Assembly (NCBI GenBank): GCA_021568835.1
Contig: JAKGSH010000004.1
Span: 62,001-126,000, forward strand
Direction of reading: 5' to 3'
Origin: Streptomyces sp. Tue 6430
GTDB taxonomy: Bacteria; Actinomycetota; Actinomycetes; Streptomycetales; Streptomycetaceae
Length of the DNA: 64,000 bases
Part shown: in pieces, positions 19,155 through 28,469 of the stretch
Position numbering within the stretch: the first letter of the stretch is position 1
How the letters are laid out: every line of letters starts with the position of its first letter
Notes under the pieces: model-generated
Seen by the model: the letters and a program-made list of their open reading frames with translations, nothing else
Databases searched by the model: none
What the model was told of the DNA's origin: nothing
Translations under genes and position numbers: made by a program

Positions 19155-20167
19155 ATGACAGGGAACCGCCCGCCCACGATCAAAACGGTCGCCGCCCGCG
19201 CCGGGTGGGGCGGACCACGGTGTCCCGCGTCATCAACGGCTCGGAGCTCGTCAGCGCGGACGCCCGGGAGCGGGTCCTGGCGGCGATCAAGGAACTGAAC
19301 TACATCCCCAACTCCGTGGCCCGGGGCCTGGTGACCAGCCGCACCGACTCGGTGGCGCTGGTGATACCGGAGTCCGAGAGCCGGCTCGGGTCGGAGCCGT
19401 TCTTCGCCGCCCTGATCCGGGGCGTGAGCGCGGCGCTCGCCGAGACCCGCACCCAGCTTCAGCTCACGCTCGTCCGCGACCAGCTGGAGCGGGACCAGCT
19501 CACCGCGTCGGTGGCGACCCGCCGGGTCGACGGCGTGCTGCTGGTCTCGGTCCACGCGCACGACCGGCTCCCCGGCATCCTGGAGGAGATGGGACTGCCC
19601 ACCGTGCTGGCGGGCCGCAGGGACGAGCGGGAACGGCTCAGCTACGTCGACTCCGACAACGCCGGAGGCGCCGCCGCGGCCGTCGGGCACCTGCTGGACC
19701 GGGGCCGGCGCCGCATCGCCACCATCACCGGGACGCTCGACATGGACGTCGGCCGCAGCCGGCTCGCCGGCTGGCGCGACGCCCACCGCGAGGCGGGCGT
19801 GCGGGCCGACGAATCCCTGGTCGAGAGCGGCGACTTCACCGAGGAGGGCGGGCGCCGGGCGATGTGTTCGCTTCTTGAACGGGCGCCGGATCTGGACGCC
19901 GTCTTCGCCGCCTCGGACCTCATGGCCGTCGGCGCCCTGGCCGAACTGCGCCGCCTCGGACGGCAGGTGCCGGGCGACGTCGCCGTCGTCGGGTTCGAGG
20001 ACTCCGTGCTCGCCCGCCACACCGCCCCGCCGCTGACCACGGTGCGTCAGCCGGTGGAGGAACTGGGCCGGACGATGGCCCGGATCCTGACGGACATCAC
20101 CCGACACGGCGCCGGGCGGCAGCAGTTGACGCTGCCGACCGAGCTGGTGGTGCGCGAGTCGTCGTGA
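19155..20167 (+). CDS. LacI family transcriptional regulator (reading broken once)
   Basis: About 337 residues. The HTH (TIKTVAARAG then VGRTTVSRVINGSELVS) is split by one missing G near 19202; the rest is a periplasmic-binding-fold effector domain (SVALVIPESESRLGSEPFFA, VDGVLLVSVH, DFTEEGGRRAM, AVFAASDLMAVGAL). The ATG at 19155 follows GGAGGAG. It is divergent from the transporter operon and very likely represses it by binding 18933-18972. The effector domain looks CebR-like, but the operator differs from the canonical CebR box, so I do not assign the name. Confidence 0.88.
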
Positions 20168-20367
20168 GGGGCGTCGCGCTCCGCCGGGCGCGCGGCGTGG
20201 TGTTCCGGGACACCTCGCGCTCCCGCGGAAGACCTCGCGGTGCGGGCCGGGACGAGCGTCGGTGAAGAAAGTGAGGGGGGTGCCCGGAAGTGCGGTGAAG
20301 AAACCAGGTGATCCGGCCGTATGTTCCTCCGTTCGCCGGGCACCAGGAGCGGCGGAGGTTGATAACT

Positions 20368-20538
20368 ATGGTTCCCCTGCTTCTCGTTCTCCTGCTGGCC
20401 CTGATCCTCTTCGGCGCGGGCTTCGCGCTGAAGGCACTGTGGTGGATCGCCGTCATCGTGCTGGTCGTCTGGCTGCTCGGCTTCGTCATGCGCAGCGCGG
20501 ACACCGGCGGCCGCAAGGGCCGCTGGTACCGCTGGTGA
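20368..20538 (+). CDS. Small hydrophobic membrane protein
   Basis: A 56-residue protein: two adjacent hydrophobic helices (LLLVLLLALILFGAGFAL and WWIAVIVLVVWLLGFVM) and a basic Gly/Arg tail ending GRWYRW. The ATG at 20368 has GGAGG about 9 nt upstream. It is a recurrent streptomycete small membrane protein, often in stress-related contexts. Function unknown. It is convergent with the RsbW-like gene. Confidence 0.75.
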   Translation: MVPLLLVLLLALILFGAGFALKALWWIAVIVLVVWLLGFVMRSADTGGRKGRWYRW

Positions 20539-20574
20539 CCCACTGGTGCTGACCCGGCGAGCGGCAGCCGGCCC

Positions 20575-20602
20575 GTGGGCTCCGGGACCACCCGGGGCCC
20601 AC
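20575..20602. terminator. Hairpin between convergent genes
   Basis: A 12-bp stem with one G-T wobble (20575-20586 with 20591-20602) and ACCA loop lies between the small hydrophobic gene and the anti-sigma-factor-like gene. Confidence 0.65.
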
Positions 20603-20628
20603 AGCCCTGCTCCGGACGGGAGCCGTCG

Positions 20629-21135
20629 TCACACCGGTCCGCGGGTGGCGACGCCCCTGTCGGTCGCGTCGGTCGCGTCGGTCGCGTCGGTTGCGTCGGA
20701 CAGGGCGATGCGGGCCGTGATCCGCTTGCCGACCGGCTCCTGGTGGACCGAGAGGTCCTCGGTGACCGCCTTGACGATCTCCAGGCCGTGCTGGCCGATC
20801 CTCGCCGGGTCCGTGGCCCGCGCGGCGGGGACCGTGGGATCGCTGTCCCACACGGCCACCTCCACACTGCCGGCGATGATCCGCAGTTCCATCAGGACGG
20901 GGCCGGGGGCGTACTTGCGGGCATTGGTGACCAGTTCGCTGACCACCAACTGGGTCAGGTCCGTCGCGCGGGCGGACACGGCCAGCCGATGGACGTCGCG
21001 GGCCCGTTCGAGGAAGGCGGTGGCGTGATGGCGGGCCTCGGCGATGCAGCCGTCGTCCCCTCCCAGGGCGAAGCCGGCCCGCGACAAAGGGTCGCCGGGC
21101 GCCCTGCGGTCGCCGTCCTCGAATCCCACCAGCAT
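20629..21135 (-). CDS. RsbW-like ATP-binding anti-sigma regulatory kinase
   Basis: A 168-residue HATPase_c_2 protein with the N box LVVSELVTNARKYA, the G1-like motif VAVWDSDPTVP and the G2-like GQHGLEIVKAV, i.e. the Bergerat fold of SpoIIAB/RsbW-type serine kinases that sequester sigma factors or phosphorylate STAS antagonists. Its C-terminus contains an Asp-Ala-Thr repeat encoded by a 9-bp tandem repeat. ATG 21135. It is divergent from the STAS protein at 21304, the expected partner type. Confidence 0.85.
   Translation of the reverse strand: MLVGFEDGDRRAPGDPLSRAGFALGGDDGCIAEARHHATAFLERARDVHRLAVSARATDLTQLVVSELVTNARKYAPGPVLMELRIIAGSVEVAVWDSDPTVPAARATDPARIGQHGLEIVKAVTEDLSVHQEPVGKRITARIALSDATDATDATDATDRGVATRGPV
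20662..20697. repeat. 9-bp tandem repeat, 4 copies, inside the RsbW-like gene
   Basis: Unit GGTCGCGTC, last copy with one change. It encodes Asp-Ala-Thr repeats at the protein C-terminus, in frame. Confidence 0.9.
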
Positions 21136-21303
21136 CGCCTCACTCCCCGTCCACCCGAGCGTGGATGTGCCACCAGGTGACTACGTCTGCCCCGGATGCG
21201 CCGTCCGGAACAGCCGATCGCGTGCACCCGGCCCGGGCGGTGAGGCAGAATCGTCCACGCGTGGTCCTGACCCGGAGCAAGCGTAAACGCAGTCGAGGAG
21301 ACG

Positions 21304-21675
21304 GTGACCGACATCCCGAAAGCAGAACGGCCGGACGGGCTCGTCGTCGAGCAGAGCGTGGTCGACGGTGTACGCGTCGTGGTCGTGCGCGGCGAGATCG
21401 ACCACGACGTCAAGCACGTGCTGAGCGAAGCCCTGCTGCCGCGGCGCGGGGCGGTGCCGCCGTCCCGGGTCGTGGTGGACCTCAGCGGCGTCACCTTCAT
21501 GGACTCCAGTGGCATCAACGCCCTCGTCGTCGCCCACCGGGCCGTCCGCGCCGGCGCGGGGTGGCTGCGCATCGCCGGTGCGCGGGCGCCGGTCCTGCAC
21601 GTCCTGCACATCGTGGGGATCGACGAGATCATCCCCTGCCACCCCACCGTCGAGCAGGCCCTGAGCAGCCCCTGA
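21304..21675 (+). CDS. STAS domain anti-sigma factor antagonist
   Basis: A 123-residue single STAS domain of the SpoIIAA/RsbV/BldG type. The phosphorylatable serine lies in VTFMDSSGINAL (about 62-73). The GTG at 21304 follows a GAGGAGA site. It is likely a substrate or partner of an RsbW-like kinase, possibly the divergent neighbour at 20629. The target sigma factor is not in this window. Confidence 0.88.
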   Translation: MTDIPKAERPDGLVVEQSVVDGVRVVVVRGEIDHDVKHVLSEALLPRRGAVPPSRVVVDLSGVTFMDSSGINALVVAHRAVRAGAGWLRIAGARAPVLHVLHIVGIDEIIPCHPTVEQALSSP

Positions 21676-21770
21676 CCCGTCCCGGCCCGCCGCCGGCGGG
21701 CGCCTCGGGCCGAGGCGAGGCGGGTACGTAGGTGGCGGCCGAGGCCGCTCGGACGGGTCCGGCTCCCCTC

Positions 21771-21836
21771 GACCCCGTCGACCCCGTCGACCCCGTCGGC
21801 TTCAGTCGACCCCGTCGGCTTCAGTCGGCTTCAGTC
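21771..21836. repeat. Compound tandem repeat spanning a stop codon
   Basis: Three copies of GACCCCGTC, then GGCTTCAGTC, GACCCCGTC and two more GGCTTCAGTC. The last copy contains the stop codon of the minus-strand SDR gene (21831-21833), so the 3' end of that gene has been duplicated downstream. Confidence 0.85.
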
Positions 21837-22579
21837 GGCGGAGGGCAGGTCGGTCGACGGTCCGGCGGTGGCGCCGCCGTCCAGGACGAACTCGACGCCG
21901 GTCGAATAGGTGGCGTCGGCGACGACGAAGAGCACCATGCGGGCGACTTCCTCGGGCCGGCCGAACCGCGGGAGCGGCTGCGCGGCCGTGAAGGAGTCGT
22001 CGAAGCCGGCCGTCATCGCGGTGCGCACGGCCCCCGGATGGACCGAGCAGACCCGGATCCCGTCCGCGGCCAGTTCCAGCGCCGCGGTCTTGGTCAGGCC
22101 TCGCAGCCCCCACTTGGCGGCCACGTACGCCCCGATCCCCGTGTATCCGGTCAGACCGGCGATGGAGGAGATGTTCACGATCGCCCCTCCCCCGGCCCGG
22201 CGCAGGGAGGGCGCCGTCGCCCGCATGCCCAGCCAGGCGCCCTGGAGGTTGACGTCGAGAACCCTGCGGAAGGACTCGGGTGACTGCTCCTCGATGGTGC
22301 CCCATTCCAGGATCCCGGCGTTGTTGACCAGTACCGACACGGGGCCCGCCTCCCGTTCGGTCCGCGTGACGACGCTCTGCCAGCCGTCCCCGTCGCTGAC
22401 GTCCAGGTGGGCGTAGCGGGAGGGCGGGCCGAGCTCCGCGGCCAGTTGCTCCCCCTCGGCGTCGGCGATGTCGGCCACGACCACGGCCGCGCCTTCGGCG
22501 GCGAACAGCCGTGCCGTCGCGGCGCCGATGCCCGCGGCTCCCCGGTGACGATCGCCACCCGCTCGTCCAGCGCTCCCAT
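21831..22579 (-). CDS. SDR family NAD(P)-dependent oxidoreductase (reading broken once)
   Basis: About 249 residues, classical SDR. The cofactor motif TGGAAGIG appears once a missing G near 22537 is restored. It also has NNAG (VLVNNAGILEW), the catalytic Ser in NISSIAG, YxxxK as YVAAK, and PGAVRTAM. Of two adjacent ATGs the one at 22579 is better spaced from AGGAGG. Substrate unknown; probably a 3-oxoacyl or alcohol/ketone reductase. Confidence 0.85.
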
Positions 22580-22953
22580 CATGGCCTCCTGAGGTGATTC
22601 GGGCCGGGGCGGAGGTCCGTCGACGCCGCGCCGGGATGCCGCGGCCCGTGGTGATCGCGCGGCGCGGGTCCGGCCCGCGGAACACGTCCGGCGCCGGTCT
22701 CCTCGGGCACAGGTCGCCCGGGGCCGCTCGACGCCTGCCGGTTCTCCTCCCGTCCAGTGTGACCACGCGGCACTCCCGGCGCACACCGGGAGACGCGTGG
22801 CACGCCGGCCGCCCCGTCACTGGCTTGCCTGGTGACGATTGAAGGTGAGACCATTGGCTCACTGCCCGCTCCGCCGAAGTTCGTCGACGTACGGGTTACC
22901 GGTCCGACCGCACGTGAGCGCCCGCTCGCGAACGAGGAAAGGGAGATCCCGTG
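22580..22953. other. Intergenic region between divergent SDR and msrA genes
   Basis: No gene seen. It holds the divergent promoters. The only structured element I noticed is CGTCAC / GTGACG (22815-22820 and 22832-22837) separated by 11 nt, a possible operator. Confidence 0.5.
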
Positions 22954-23466
22954 ATGAGTGACGACCAGCAGAAGGCCTGGCTGGCCGGCGGTTGCTTCTG
23001 GGGCATGCAGGACCTGATCCGGAAGCTCCCCGGCGTGCTGAGCACGCGGGTCGGCTACAGCGGCGGCGGCACGCCGCACCCGACCTACCGGGATCACGGC
23101 AGTCACGCCGAGTCGATCGAGATCGTCTTCGATCCCGCCGCCACCGACTACCGCACCGTCCTCGAGTACTTCTTCCAGATCCACGACCCGACCACGAAGA
23201 ACCGGCAGGGCAACGACATCGGCGCCAGCTACCGCTCCGCCGTCTTCTACCTGGACGACGAGCAGCGGCGCATCGCCGAGGAGACGATCGCCGACGTCGA
23301 CATGTCGGGCCTGTGGCCGGGCCCGGTCGTGACCGAGGTGGTCCCGGCCGACGAGTTCTGGGAAGCCGAACCCGAGCACCAGGACTACCTGGAACGCTAC
23401 CCGGAGGGCTACACCTGCCACTTCCCCCGCCCGAACTGGCGCCTGCCCCGGCGCGACGCGGTCTGA
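22954..23466 (+). CDS. msrA: Peptide-methionine (S)-S-oxide reductase MsrA
   Basis: A 170-residue cytoplasmic repair enzyme that reduces methionine-S-sulfoxide in oxidised proteins. The catalytic motif GGCFWG carries Cys14. [20 protein letters not shown] and [18 protein letters not shown] are typical. Start ATG 22954 (GTG 22951 is also possible); GGGAG lies just upstream. A terminator hairpin follows. Confidence 0.95.
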   Translation: MSDDQQKAWLAGGCFWGMQDLIRKLPGVLSTRVGYSGGGTPHPTYRDHGSHAESIEIVFDPAATDYRTVLEYFFQIHDPTTKNRQGNDIGASYRSAVFYLDDEQRRIAEETIADVDMSGLWPGPVVTEVVPADEFWEAEPEHQDYLERYPEGYTCHFPRPNWRLPRRDAV

Positions 23467-23485
23467 ACCCGCTCCGCCAGCCGGC

Positions 23486-23520
23486 CGAGGCCGCCCCGCC
23501 CTACGAGGTGGGCGGCCTCG
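23486..23520. terminator. Hairpin terminator after msrA
   Basis: A perfect 11-bp stem (23486-23496 with 23510-23520) and 13-nt loop lies 20 nt after the msrA stop. Confidence 0.65.
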
Positions 23521-23720
23521 TGGGTCCGCGGGACGGAGCTCGTCGCCACGCGAGCGCCACGCGAGCGCCGACGGGCCGTGGAGGGACGCGCGATGAAGAA
23601 CCCGGAAGGACGCCCGGTACGGACCGCGGAGGGACGCGCGGTGCGGGCCGCGGACGTGCTTCCGGTCACATCACCGCGCACCCGTGCGACGGTGACGCCC
23701 GCGCCGGGTACCCCGGGTTC

Positions 23721-24482
23721 ATGACGGAAGTGGTACTGGCGGGTCTGTGGGGGCTGGTGGCGGGTTCGGCGTTGCTGCTCGGGGCGGTGGTGGGGTTCGG
23801 CCTGCGGGTACCGCAGAAGGTGATCGCCACGGTCATGGCGTTCGGCGCGGGAGTACTGCTGTCGGCCGTCAGTTCCGAACTGCTCTCGGAGGCGTACGAC
23901 GAGGCGGGGCTCACCCCTGTCGCGGTCGGGACCCTGGCGGGCGCCGCCGCCTACACCGCGGGCAACGTGTGGCTGGCCGGCCGGGGCGCCCGGCACCGCA
24001 AGCGCTCCGGCCACCGGCGGGCGCAGGCCCAGCCCACGGAGGCCCAGCAGAGCGGTTCGGGCCTGGCACTCGCCCTCGGCGCGCTGCTCGACGGCGTCCC
24101 GGAGTCCGCGGTCATCGGTGTGGGCCTGCTCGACGGCGGGACGGTCAGTCTGGTGACCGTCGCCGCGGTCTTCATCAGCAACGTCCCCGAGGGACTGTCC
24201 AGTTCGGCGGGCATGAAGAAGGCCGGGCGCGGCAGGGCCTACGTCTTCGGGGTGTGGGGCGCGATCACGGCCGCGAGCACCGTCTCCTCCGTCCTCGGCT
24301 ACACGGTGGTCGGCCGCTTCTCCCCGACGGTGATCGCCGCCGTGACGGCGGTGGCCGCCGGAGCGATCCTCGCGATGGTCGCCGACACGATGATCCCCGA
24401 GGCGTTCGAGGACGCCCACCTGGCCATCGGGCTGATCACCGTGAGCGGCTTCCTCGTCTCCTTCGCCCTCTCCCACGCCTGA
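23721..24482 (+). CDS. ZIP family metal transporter
   Basis: A 253-residue membrane protein with eight predicted TM helices and a basic cytoplasmic loop (about 92-112, RHRKRSGHRRAQAQ). The metal-site helices read ALLDGVPESAVIG and ISNVPEGLSS, the latter matching the ZIP HNxPEG motif with Ser for His. Zinc or other divalent metal uptake is inferred. ATG 23721 has only a weak ribosome site, so the start is uncertain. Confidence 0.8.
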   Translation: MTEVVLAGLWGLVAGSALLLGAVVGFGLRVPQKVIATVMAFGAGVLLSAVSSELLSEAYDEAGLTPVAVGTLAGAAAYTAGNVWLAGRGARHRKRSGHRRAQAQPTEAQQSGSGLALALGALLDGVPESAVIGVGLLDGGTVSLVTVAAVFISNVPEGLSSSAGMKKAGRGRAYVFGVWGAITAASTVSSVLGYTVVGRFSPTVIAAVTAVAAGAILAMVADTMIPEAFEDAHLAIGLITVSGFLVSFALSHA

Positions 24483-24594
24483 CCGTCACGGGCGGTGCGG
24501 GCGCCCGCCGTGCGGGTGCGGCGGCGGGCCGGGCGGTCAGGCTGGGACCGGGCCGACAACGGCGCTTCCCGCTGGATCGGAAACGGACTCTCAC

Positions 24595-24780
24595 ATGGGC
24601 AAGACGCGACTGGGCAGGGCGACCAGGAAGACGACGGCGGGCCGCCGGAGCGCGGCACCGGGCGGAGGCCACCGGCCCCGAGGCCGCGCGAACCCGGCGG
24701 TGTCGGCGGCCCCGGACGGCGGTTCGCCGTCGGTCCCGCGCCGCGCCGGGGCCGCCGGCGCCGAGGGGGTCGCCGCGTGA
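24595..24780 (+). CDS. Possible small basic protein coupled to the SDR gene
   Basis: A 61-codon reading frame rich in Arg, Gly, Pro and Ala with a basic N-terminus (MGKTRLGRATRKTTAGRRSA). Its stop overlaps the GTG start of the SDR gene by 4 nt (GTGA at 24777), the coupling pattern used elsewhere in this window. No domain recognised; it could also be a chance frame. Confidence 0.35.
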   Translation: MGKTRLGRATRKTTAGRRSAAPGGGHRPRGRANPAVSAAPDGGSPSVPRRAGAAGAEGVAA

Positions 24781-25663
24781 CGGGGAACGTGAGCCCGCTG
24801 CGGGGCCGTACGGCGGTGGTGACGGGAGCGGCACGGGGGCTGGGGGAGGCGATCGCCGTGCGGCTGGCCGACCTCGGCGTCCGGGTGGCGCTGCTGGGCC
24901 GCGAGGAGGACACCCTGGCCAGGGTCCGGGAACGGCTGCCGACCGAGTCGCTGTGCTGGGAGGTGGACGTCACCGACGACGCCCGTATGGCGGAGGTGGC
25001 CGCCGAGGTGAGGGAGCGTCTGGGGGCGCCGTCCGTGGTGGTCGCGAACGCGGGCCTGGCGGAGGGCGGGCCTTCGCGCAGTCGGACCCCGCGATCTGGC
25101 GTCGGGTGGTGGAGGTGAACCTGGTCGGCAGTGCCGTCACCGCCCGTGCCCATCTGCCGGCCCTGTTCGACACCTGCGGCTACTTCCTCCAGGTGGCGTC
25201 GCTCGCCTCCATCGGGGCCGCGCCGATGATGAGCGCCTACTGCGCCTCCAAGGCGGGTGTCGAGTCGTTCTGCCACTCCCTGCGCGCCGAAGTCGCCCAC
25301 CGGCGCGTGGGCGTGGGCATCGCCTACATCAACTGGACCGACACCGACATGATCCGCGACGTCGACGCGCACGCGGTGCTGCGGGAGCTGCGCGGCCACA
25401 TGCCCCCGCCGGCCCGCACGGTGTATCCCGCGCCCTTCGTGGCGGAACGGCTGGTGCGCGCCGTCGAGCGGCGCCGCCCCAGCGTCTATGTGCCGTCCTG
25501 GCTGCGGGCCACGCAGCTCGTCCGGGCGGCCATGCCGCCGGTGGTCACCATGCTCTCCCGCAGGGAGCTGCCCCGGCTGGCCGCCGCGCACCCCTTCGAG
25601 GCGACGGGCCTCCTGGGAGCGGGCGGCCGGGCCGACTCCCCGGCACCGGAACCCTCCGCCTGA
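24777..25663 (+). CDS. SDR family oxidoreductase (reading broken once)
   Basis: About 295 residues. TGAARGLGEAIA gives the cofactor-binding loop, VVANAG the NNAG-type motif, QVASLASIGAAP the Ser region and YCASK the catalytic YxxxK. One missing base near 25073 joins AEGG to AFAQSDPAIWRRVVEVNL. The C-terminal 60 residues include a hydrophobic or amphipathic helix common in SDRs of the FabG-like/DltE group. GTG 24777 has GAGGGGG upstream. Confidence 0.85.
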
Positions 25664-25741
25664 CGACCGACCGACGGGACGACCGACCGACGGGACGACG
25701 GACCGGCGGGACGACGGATCGGCAGTACGACGGAACGGCGC
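25662..25741. repeat. 16-bp tandem repeat, about five diverging copies
   Basis: Unit GACGACCGACCGACGG, first two copies identical and later ones increasingly diverged, beginning on the SDR stop codon. Confidence 0.8.
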
Positions 25742-25794
25742 GACCGGCGCGATCGACGGGACAGCGGGACCGGTGGGACAGCGGAACGAGCGGC

Positions 25795-25827
25795 GGGGTG
25801 GCCGGGGCCCCTGCCCCCGGCCACCCC
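25795..25827. terminator. Bidirectional hairpin between SDR and fasciclin genes
   Basis: A perfect 13-bp stem (25795-25807 with 25815-25827) and 7-nt loop between convergent genes. Confidence 0.75.
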
Positions 25828-25867
25828 TGTCCGCGTCGTCGAGCGGCCCGGTGCGGGCCGCCCGCCG

Positions 25868-26530
25868 TCAGCTGCCGGGCATCAGGACGGTGTCGATGAT
25901 GTACACGTGGGCGTTGGCGGTCTTGACGTTGCCGCAGACCACCTTGGCGGAGTCGTTGACCGTGTACGACTCGTCCGAGCCGGAGGTGGTCAGCTTCGAC
26001 TTCTCCAGGGTGTCGAAGGAGCCGTTCTCCAGGTCCGCCGGGGCGAGCTTCTGACCGACGACGTGGTAGGTGAGGATCTTCGTCAGGGTGGCCTTGTCGT
26101 TGAGGACCTTGTCCAGGTCGGCCTTCGGGATCTTGGCGAAAGCATCGTTGGTCGGGGCGAACACGGTGATGTTCTGGGCGTTGTTGAGGGTGTCGACGAG
26201 GCCGGCCTTCTTCACCGCCGTCACCAGGGTGGACAGGGCGGGGTTGTTGGACGCGGCGGTGGCCACCGGGTCCTGGGCCATGCCGTCGAAGGAGCCGGCA
26301 CCGTCCTCCGGCACCGAGGCACAGGCGGGGCCGAACGGCTCGTCCACGGCGGAGGTGTCCGTCGGACCCTCCATGCCGTCGTCGGACGCCGTCGCCGGGG
26401 CAGCCGCCTTGCTGGAGGAGTCCGAGGAGGCGGAGTCGCCGCCGTCGTCGGAGCAGGCGGTCAGGGCCAGGGGCAGGACGGCGGCGGCCGCGACGGTCAT
26501 GGCGATGCGGCGGACACGGGTGTTCATCAT
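25868..26530 (-). CDS. Fasciclin domain lipoprotein
   Basis: A 220-residue lipoprotein: signal peptide with lipobox LTAC, a Ser/Asp-rich linker, then one FAS1 domain with both signature boxes (NITVFAPTNDAFAKIP and ILTYHVVGQKL) and the terminal AHVYIIDTVLMP. ATG 26530 follows AGGAGAG. Such proteins resemble MPT70/MPT83 and act in surface adhesion or as partners of membrane oxidoreductases. It is co-directional with and 75 bp downstream of a molybdopterin oxidoreductase, probably in one operon. Confidence 0.9.
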   Translation of the reverse strand: MMNTRVRRIAMTVAAAAVLPLALTACSDDGGDSASSDSSSKAAAPATASDDGMEGPTDTSAVDEPFGPACASVPEDGAGSFDGMAQDPVATAASNNPALSTLVTAVKKAGLVDTLNNAQNITVFAPTNDAFAKIPKADLDKVLNDKATLTKILTYHVVGQKLAPADLENGSFDTLEKSKLTTSGSDESYTVNDSAKVVCGNVKTANAHVYIIDTVLMPGS

Positions 26531-26605
26531 GGTTCTCTCCTGAGGGATGGATGCAGCGGAGGCTGCGTTCATGGGGGAAAGGTGGCTTGTGTGGTCAGGT
26601 GGGGG

Positions 26606-28227
26606 TCACTCGACGGTGACCACCACGGAGTGCCGGCCGCTGGCGCCGTCGGGGACGGTGCGGGTGCGGGTGTCGGTCTGCACCGCACCGGTGCGGTCGG
26701 TGGCGCGCACCGTGAGGGTGTGGCCGCCCTTCGTGGCCTGCCAGGGGAGGGACCACTGGCGCCAGGTGTCGAGCGAGTCCTCGGCCGCCAGGCGCGCCTC
26801 CTGCCAGGGGCCGTCGTCGACGCGCACCTCGACCTTGTCGATGCCGCGGTGCTGGGCCCAGGCGACCCCGGCGACCATGACGGTGCCGGCCCGGGGGCGG
26901 GCGAACGGTTTCGGGGTGTCGATCCGGGACTGGGTCTTGACCGGTGCCCGGCGGGCCCACTTCCGTTTGACCCAGTAGGTGTCGTAGGCGTCGAACGTGG
27001 TCAGTTCGATGTCCTCGATCCACTTGCAGGCGGAGACGTAGCCGTACAGGCCGGGCACCACCATGCGGACCGGGAACCCGTGGGCGAAGGGCAGCGGCTC
27101 GCCGTTCATCCCGACGGCGAGGAGGGCGTCCCGGCCGTCCATGACGTCCTCCACCGGCGTCCCGAGGGTCATGCCGTCGACCGAACGCGCCACCAGTTGA
27201 TCGGCGGGCCCGCCCTCCGAGGGAGGCCGGACGCCGCACTCGGCGAGGAGGGCGGCGAGACGTACGCCGGTCCAGCGGGCGTTGCCGGTGTAGGGGCCGC
27301 CGACCTCGTTGGACACACAGGTGAGGGTGATGTCGCGCTCGATCAGCTCGCGCCGCAGCAGGTCGTCGAAGGTGAGCGTGACCGGCCTGGTGACTCCCCT
27401 GCCGTGCAGGCGCAGCCGCCAGGACGTGGCGTCCACCTTCGGCACCACCAGGGCGGTGTCCACCCGGTAGAAGTCCTCGTTCGGGGTGACGAAGGGCTGA
27501 TCCCGGGAATCGCCAGCCGCGTACCGCGGGGAAGCGGCGGAGCGGGCGAGCCCGGCGACGGCAGGACGAGGTCCCTGCGGGAGGCGACCGCGTCACGGCC
27601 GCTCGACCCGTTCAGTGTCCGGCCGAGGGCGCCCGCGCCGGCCGACGCGACGGCCGCGGCGGAGGCGGCGATCACGAAGCCGCGGCGGTCCCAGCCCGGT
27701 GCCCCGGAGGGGTCGTCCCCCGCGGAGGCGCCGTCCGGCAGGTGCGGCGCGGGATCGCGTGGCTCCAGCCGGCCGGCGAGGAAGTACAGCAGCGCCGCTC
27801 CGGCGACCGCGCCCGCCGCGGAGGGCAGCGCGTCGGTGAAACCGTCCGAGTCCGGCCGGCTGAGCGCCGCGGCCGCGCCGGCCGCCCCGAGGAGAAGAAC
27901 TCCGACGGCGCCGAGAACCCGATACCGCAGGGCGAGAACACCCAGCGCTGTCGCACAGAGGGCCGATACCGCGAGAATTCCGAGTTGCAGCACCAATTTG
28001 TCGTCGGTGCCGAAATTGCGGATCGCCCAGTCCTTCACCGCGGCGGGCGTGCGGTCGATCGCGGCACCGCCCACGGCGACGACCGGACCGGCCTGCGGAC
28101 GCACCCACGCCGAGGCCAGCTCGGCCACGGCCAGCGCCGTGCCACCCGCCAGCACGCCGCTGAGCGCACCGAGCGCCGCGCGCATCGGCGAGCGGGTTTT
28201 CCGCGGTTTCTTCTCGTCGTCGGTCAC
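26606..28227 (-). CDS. Membrane-anchored sulfite-oxidase-like molybdopterin oxidoreductase (reading broken once)
   Basis: About 540 residues. The N-terminal third has four to five hydrophobic helices, followed by an RRGFVIAASAAAVASAG stretch that resembles a Tat-type element. The C-terminal half is an Oxidored_molyb domain with Mo-ligating Cys in TLTCVSNEVGG, HGFPVRMVVPGLYGY and CKWIEDIELT, ending in the Mo-co dimerisation domain (VEVRVDDGPWQEA). One missing base near 27505 lies just before the molybdopterin domain. The GTG at 28227 is a best guess; a start near 28266 is possible. Electron donor and substrate are unknown. Confidence 0.85.
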
Positions 28228-28341
28228 GTGGGGAATCCGGCCCCGACGGCCTCGCGGATGGGTCACTCATCCGATCGAGTGAATGTGTTTTTCGGGCCAA
28301 TCCGCAGGCGTCCGGGCAACGGATTCATGAGTCCCGCGCGC

Positions 28342-28380
28342 GGGAATCGCGGGCGGGAATCGCGGGCGGGAATCGCGGGC
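28342..28380. repeat. 13-bp tandem repeat, three exact copies
   Basis: Unit GGGAATCGCGGGC in the gap between the divergent-ended oxidoreductase start and the MFS gene end. No coding role seen. Confidence 0.9.
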
Positions 28381-28469
28381 GGGACGCCGTCGCCCCGGGC
28401 CGGAGGACCGCCCGCGAAGGGCGACGGTGTCAGGCGGTGCCGACCGGCGTCAGGCGGGGTCAGCCGGTG

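Noticed and set aside
18860..20167. Naming the locus cebR-cebEFG-bglC outright
   Set aside because: Layout fits, but the operator core differs from the CebR box and substrate specificity cannot be read from sequence.
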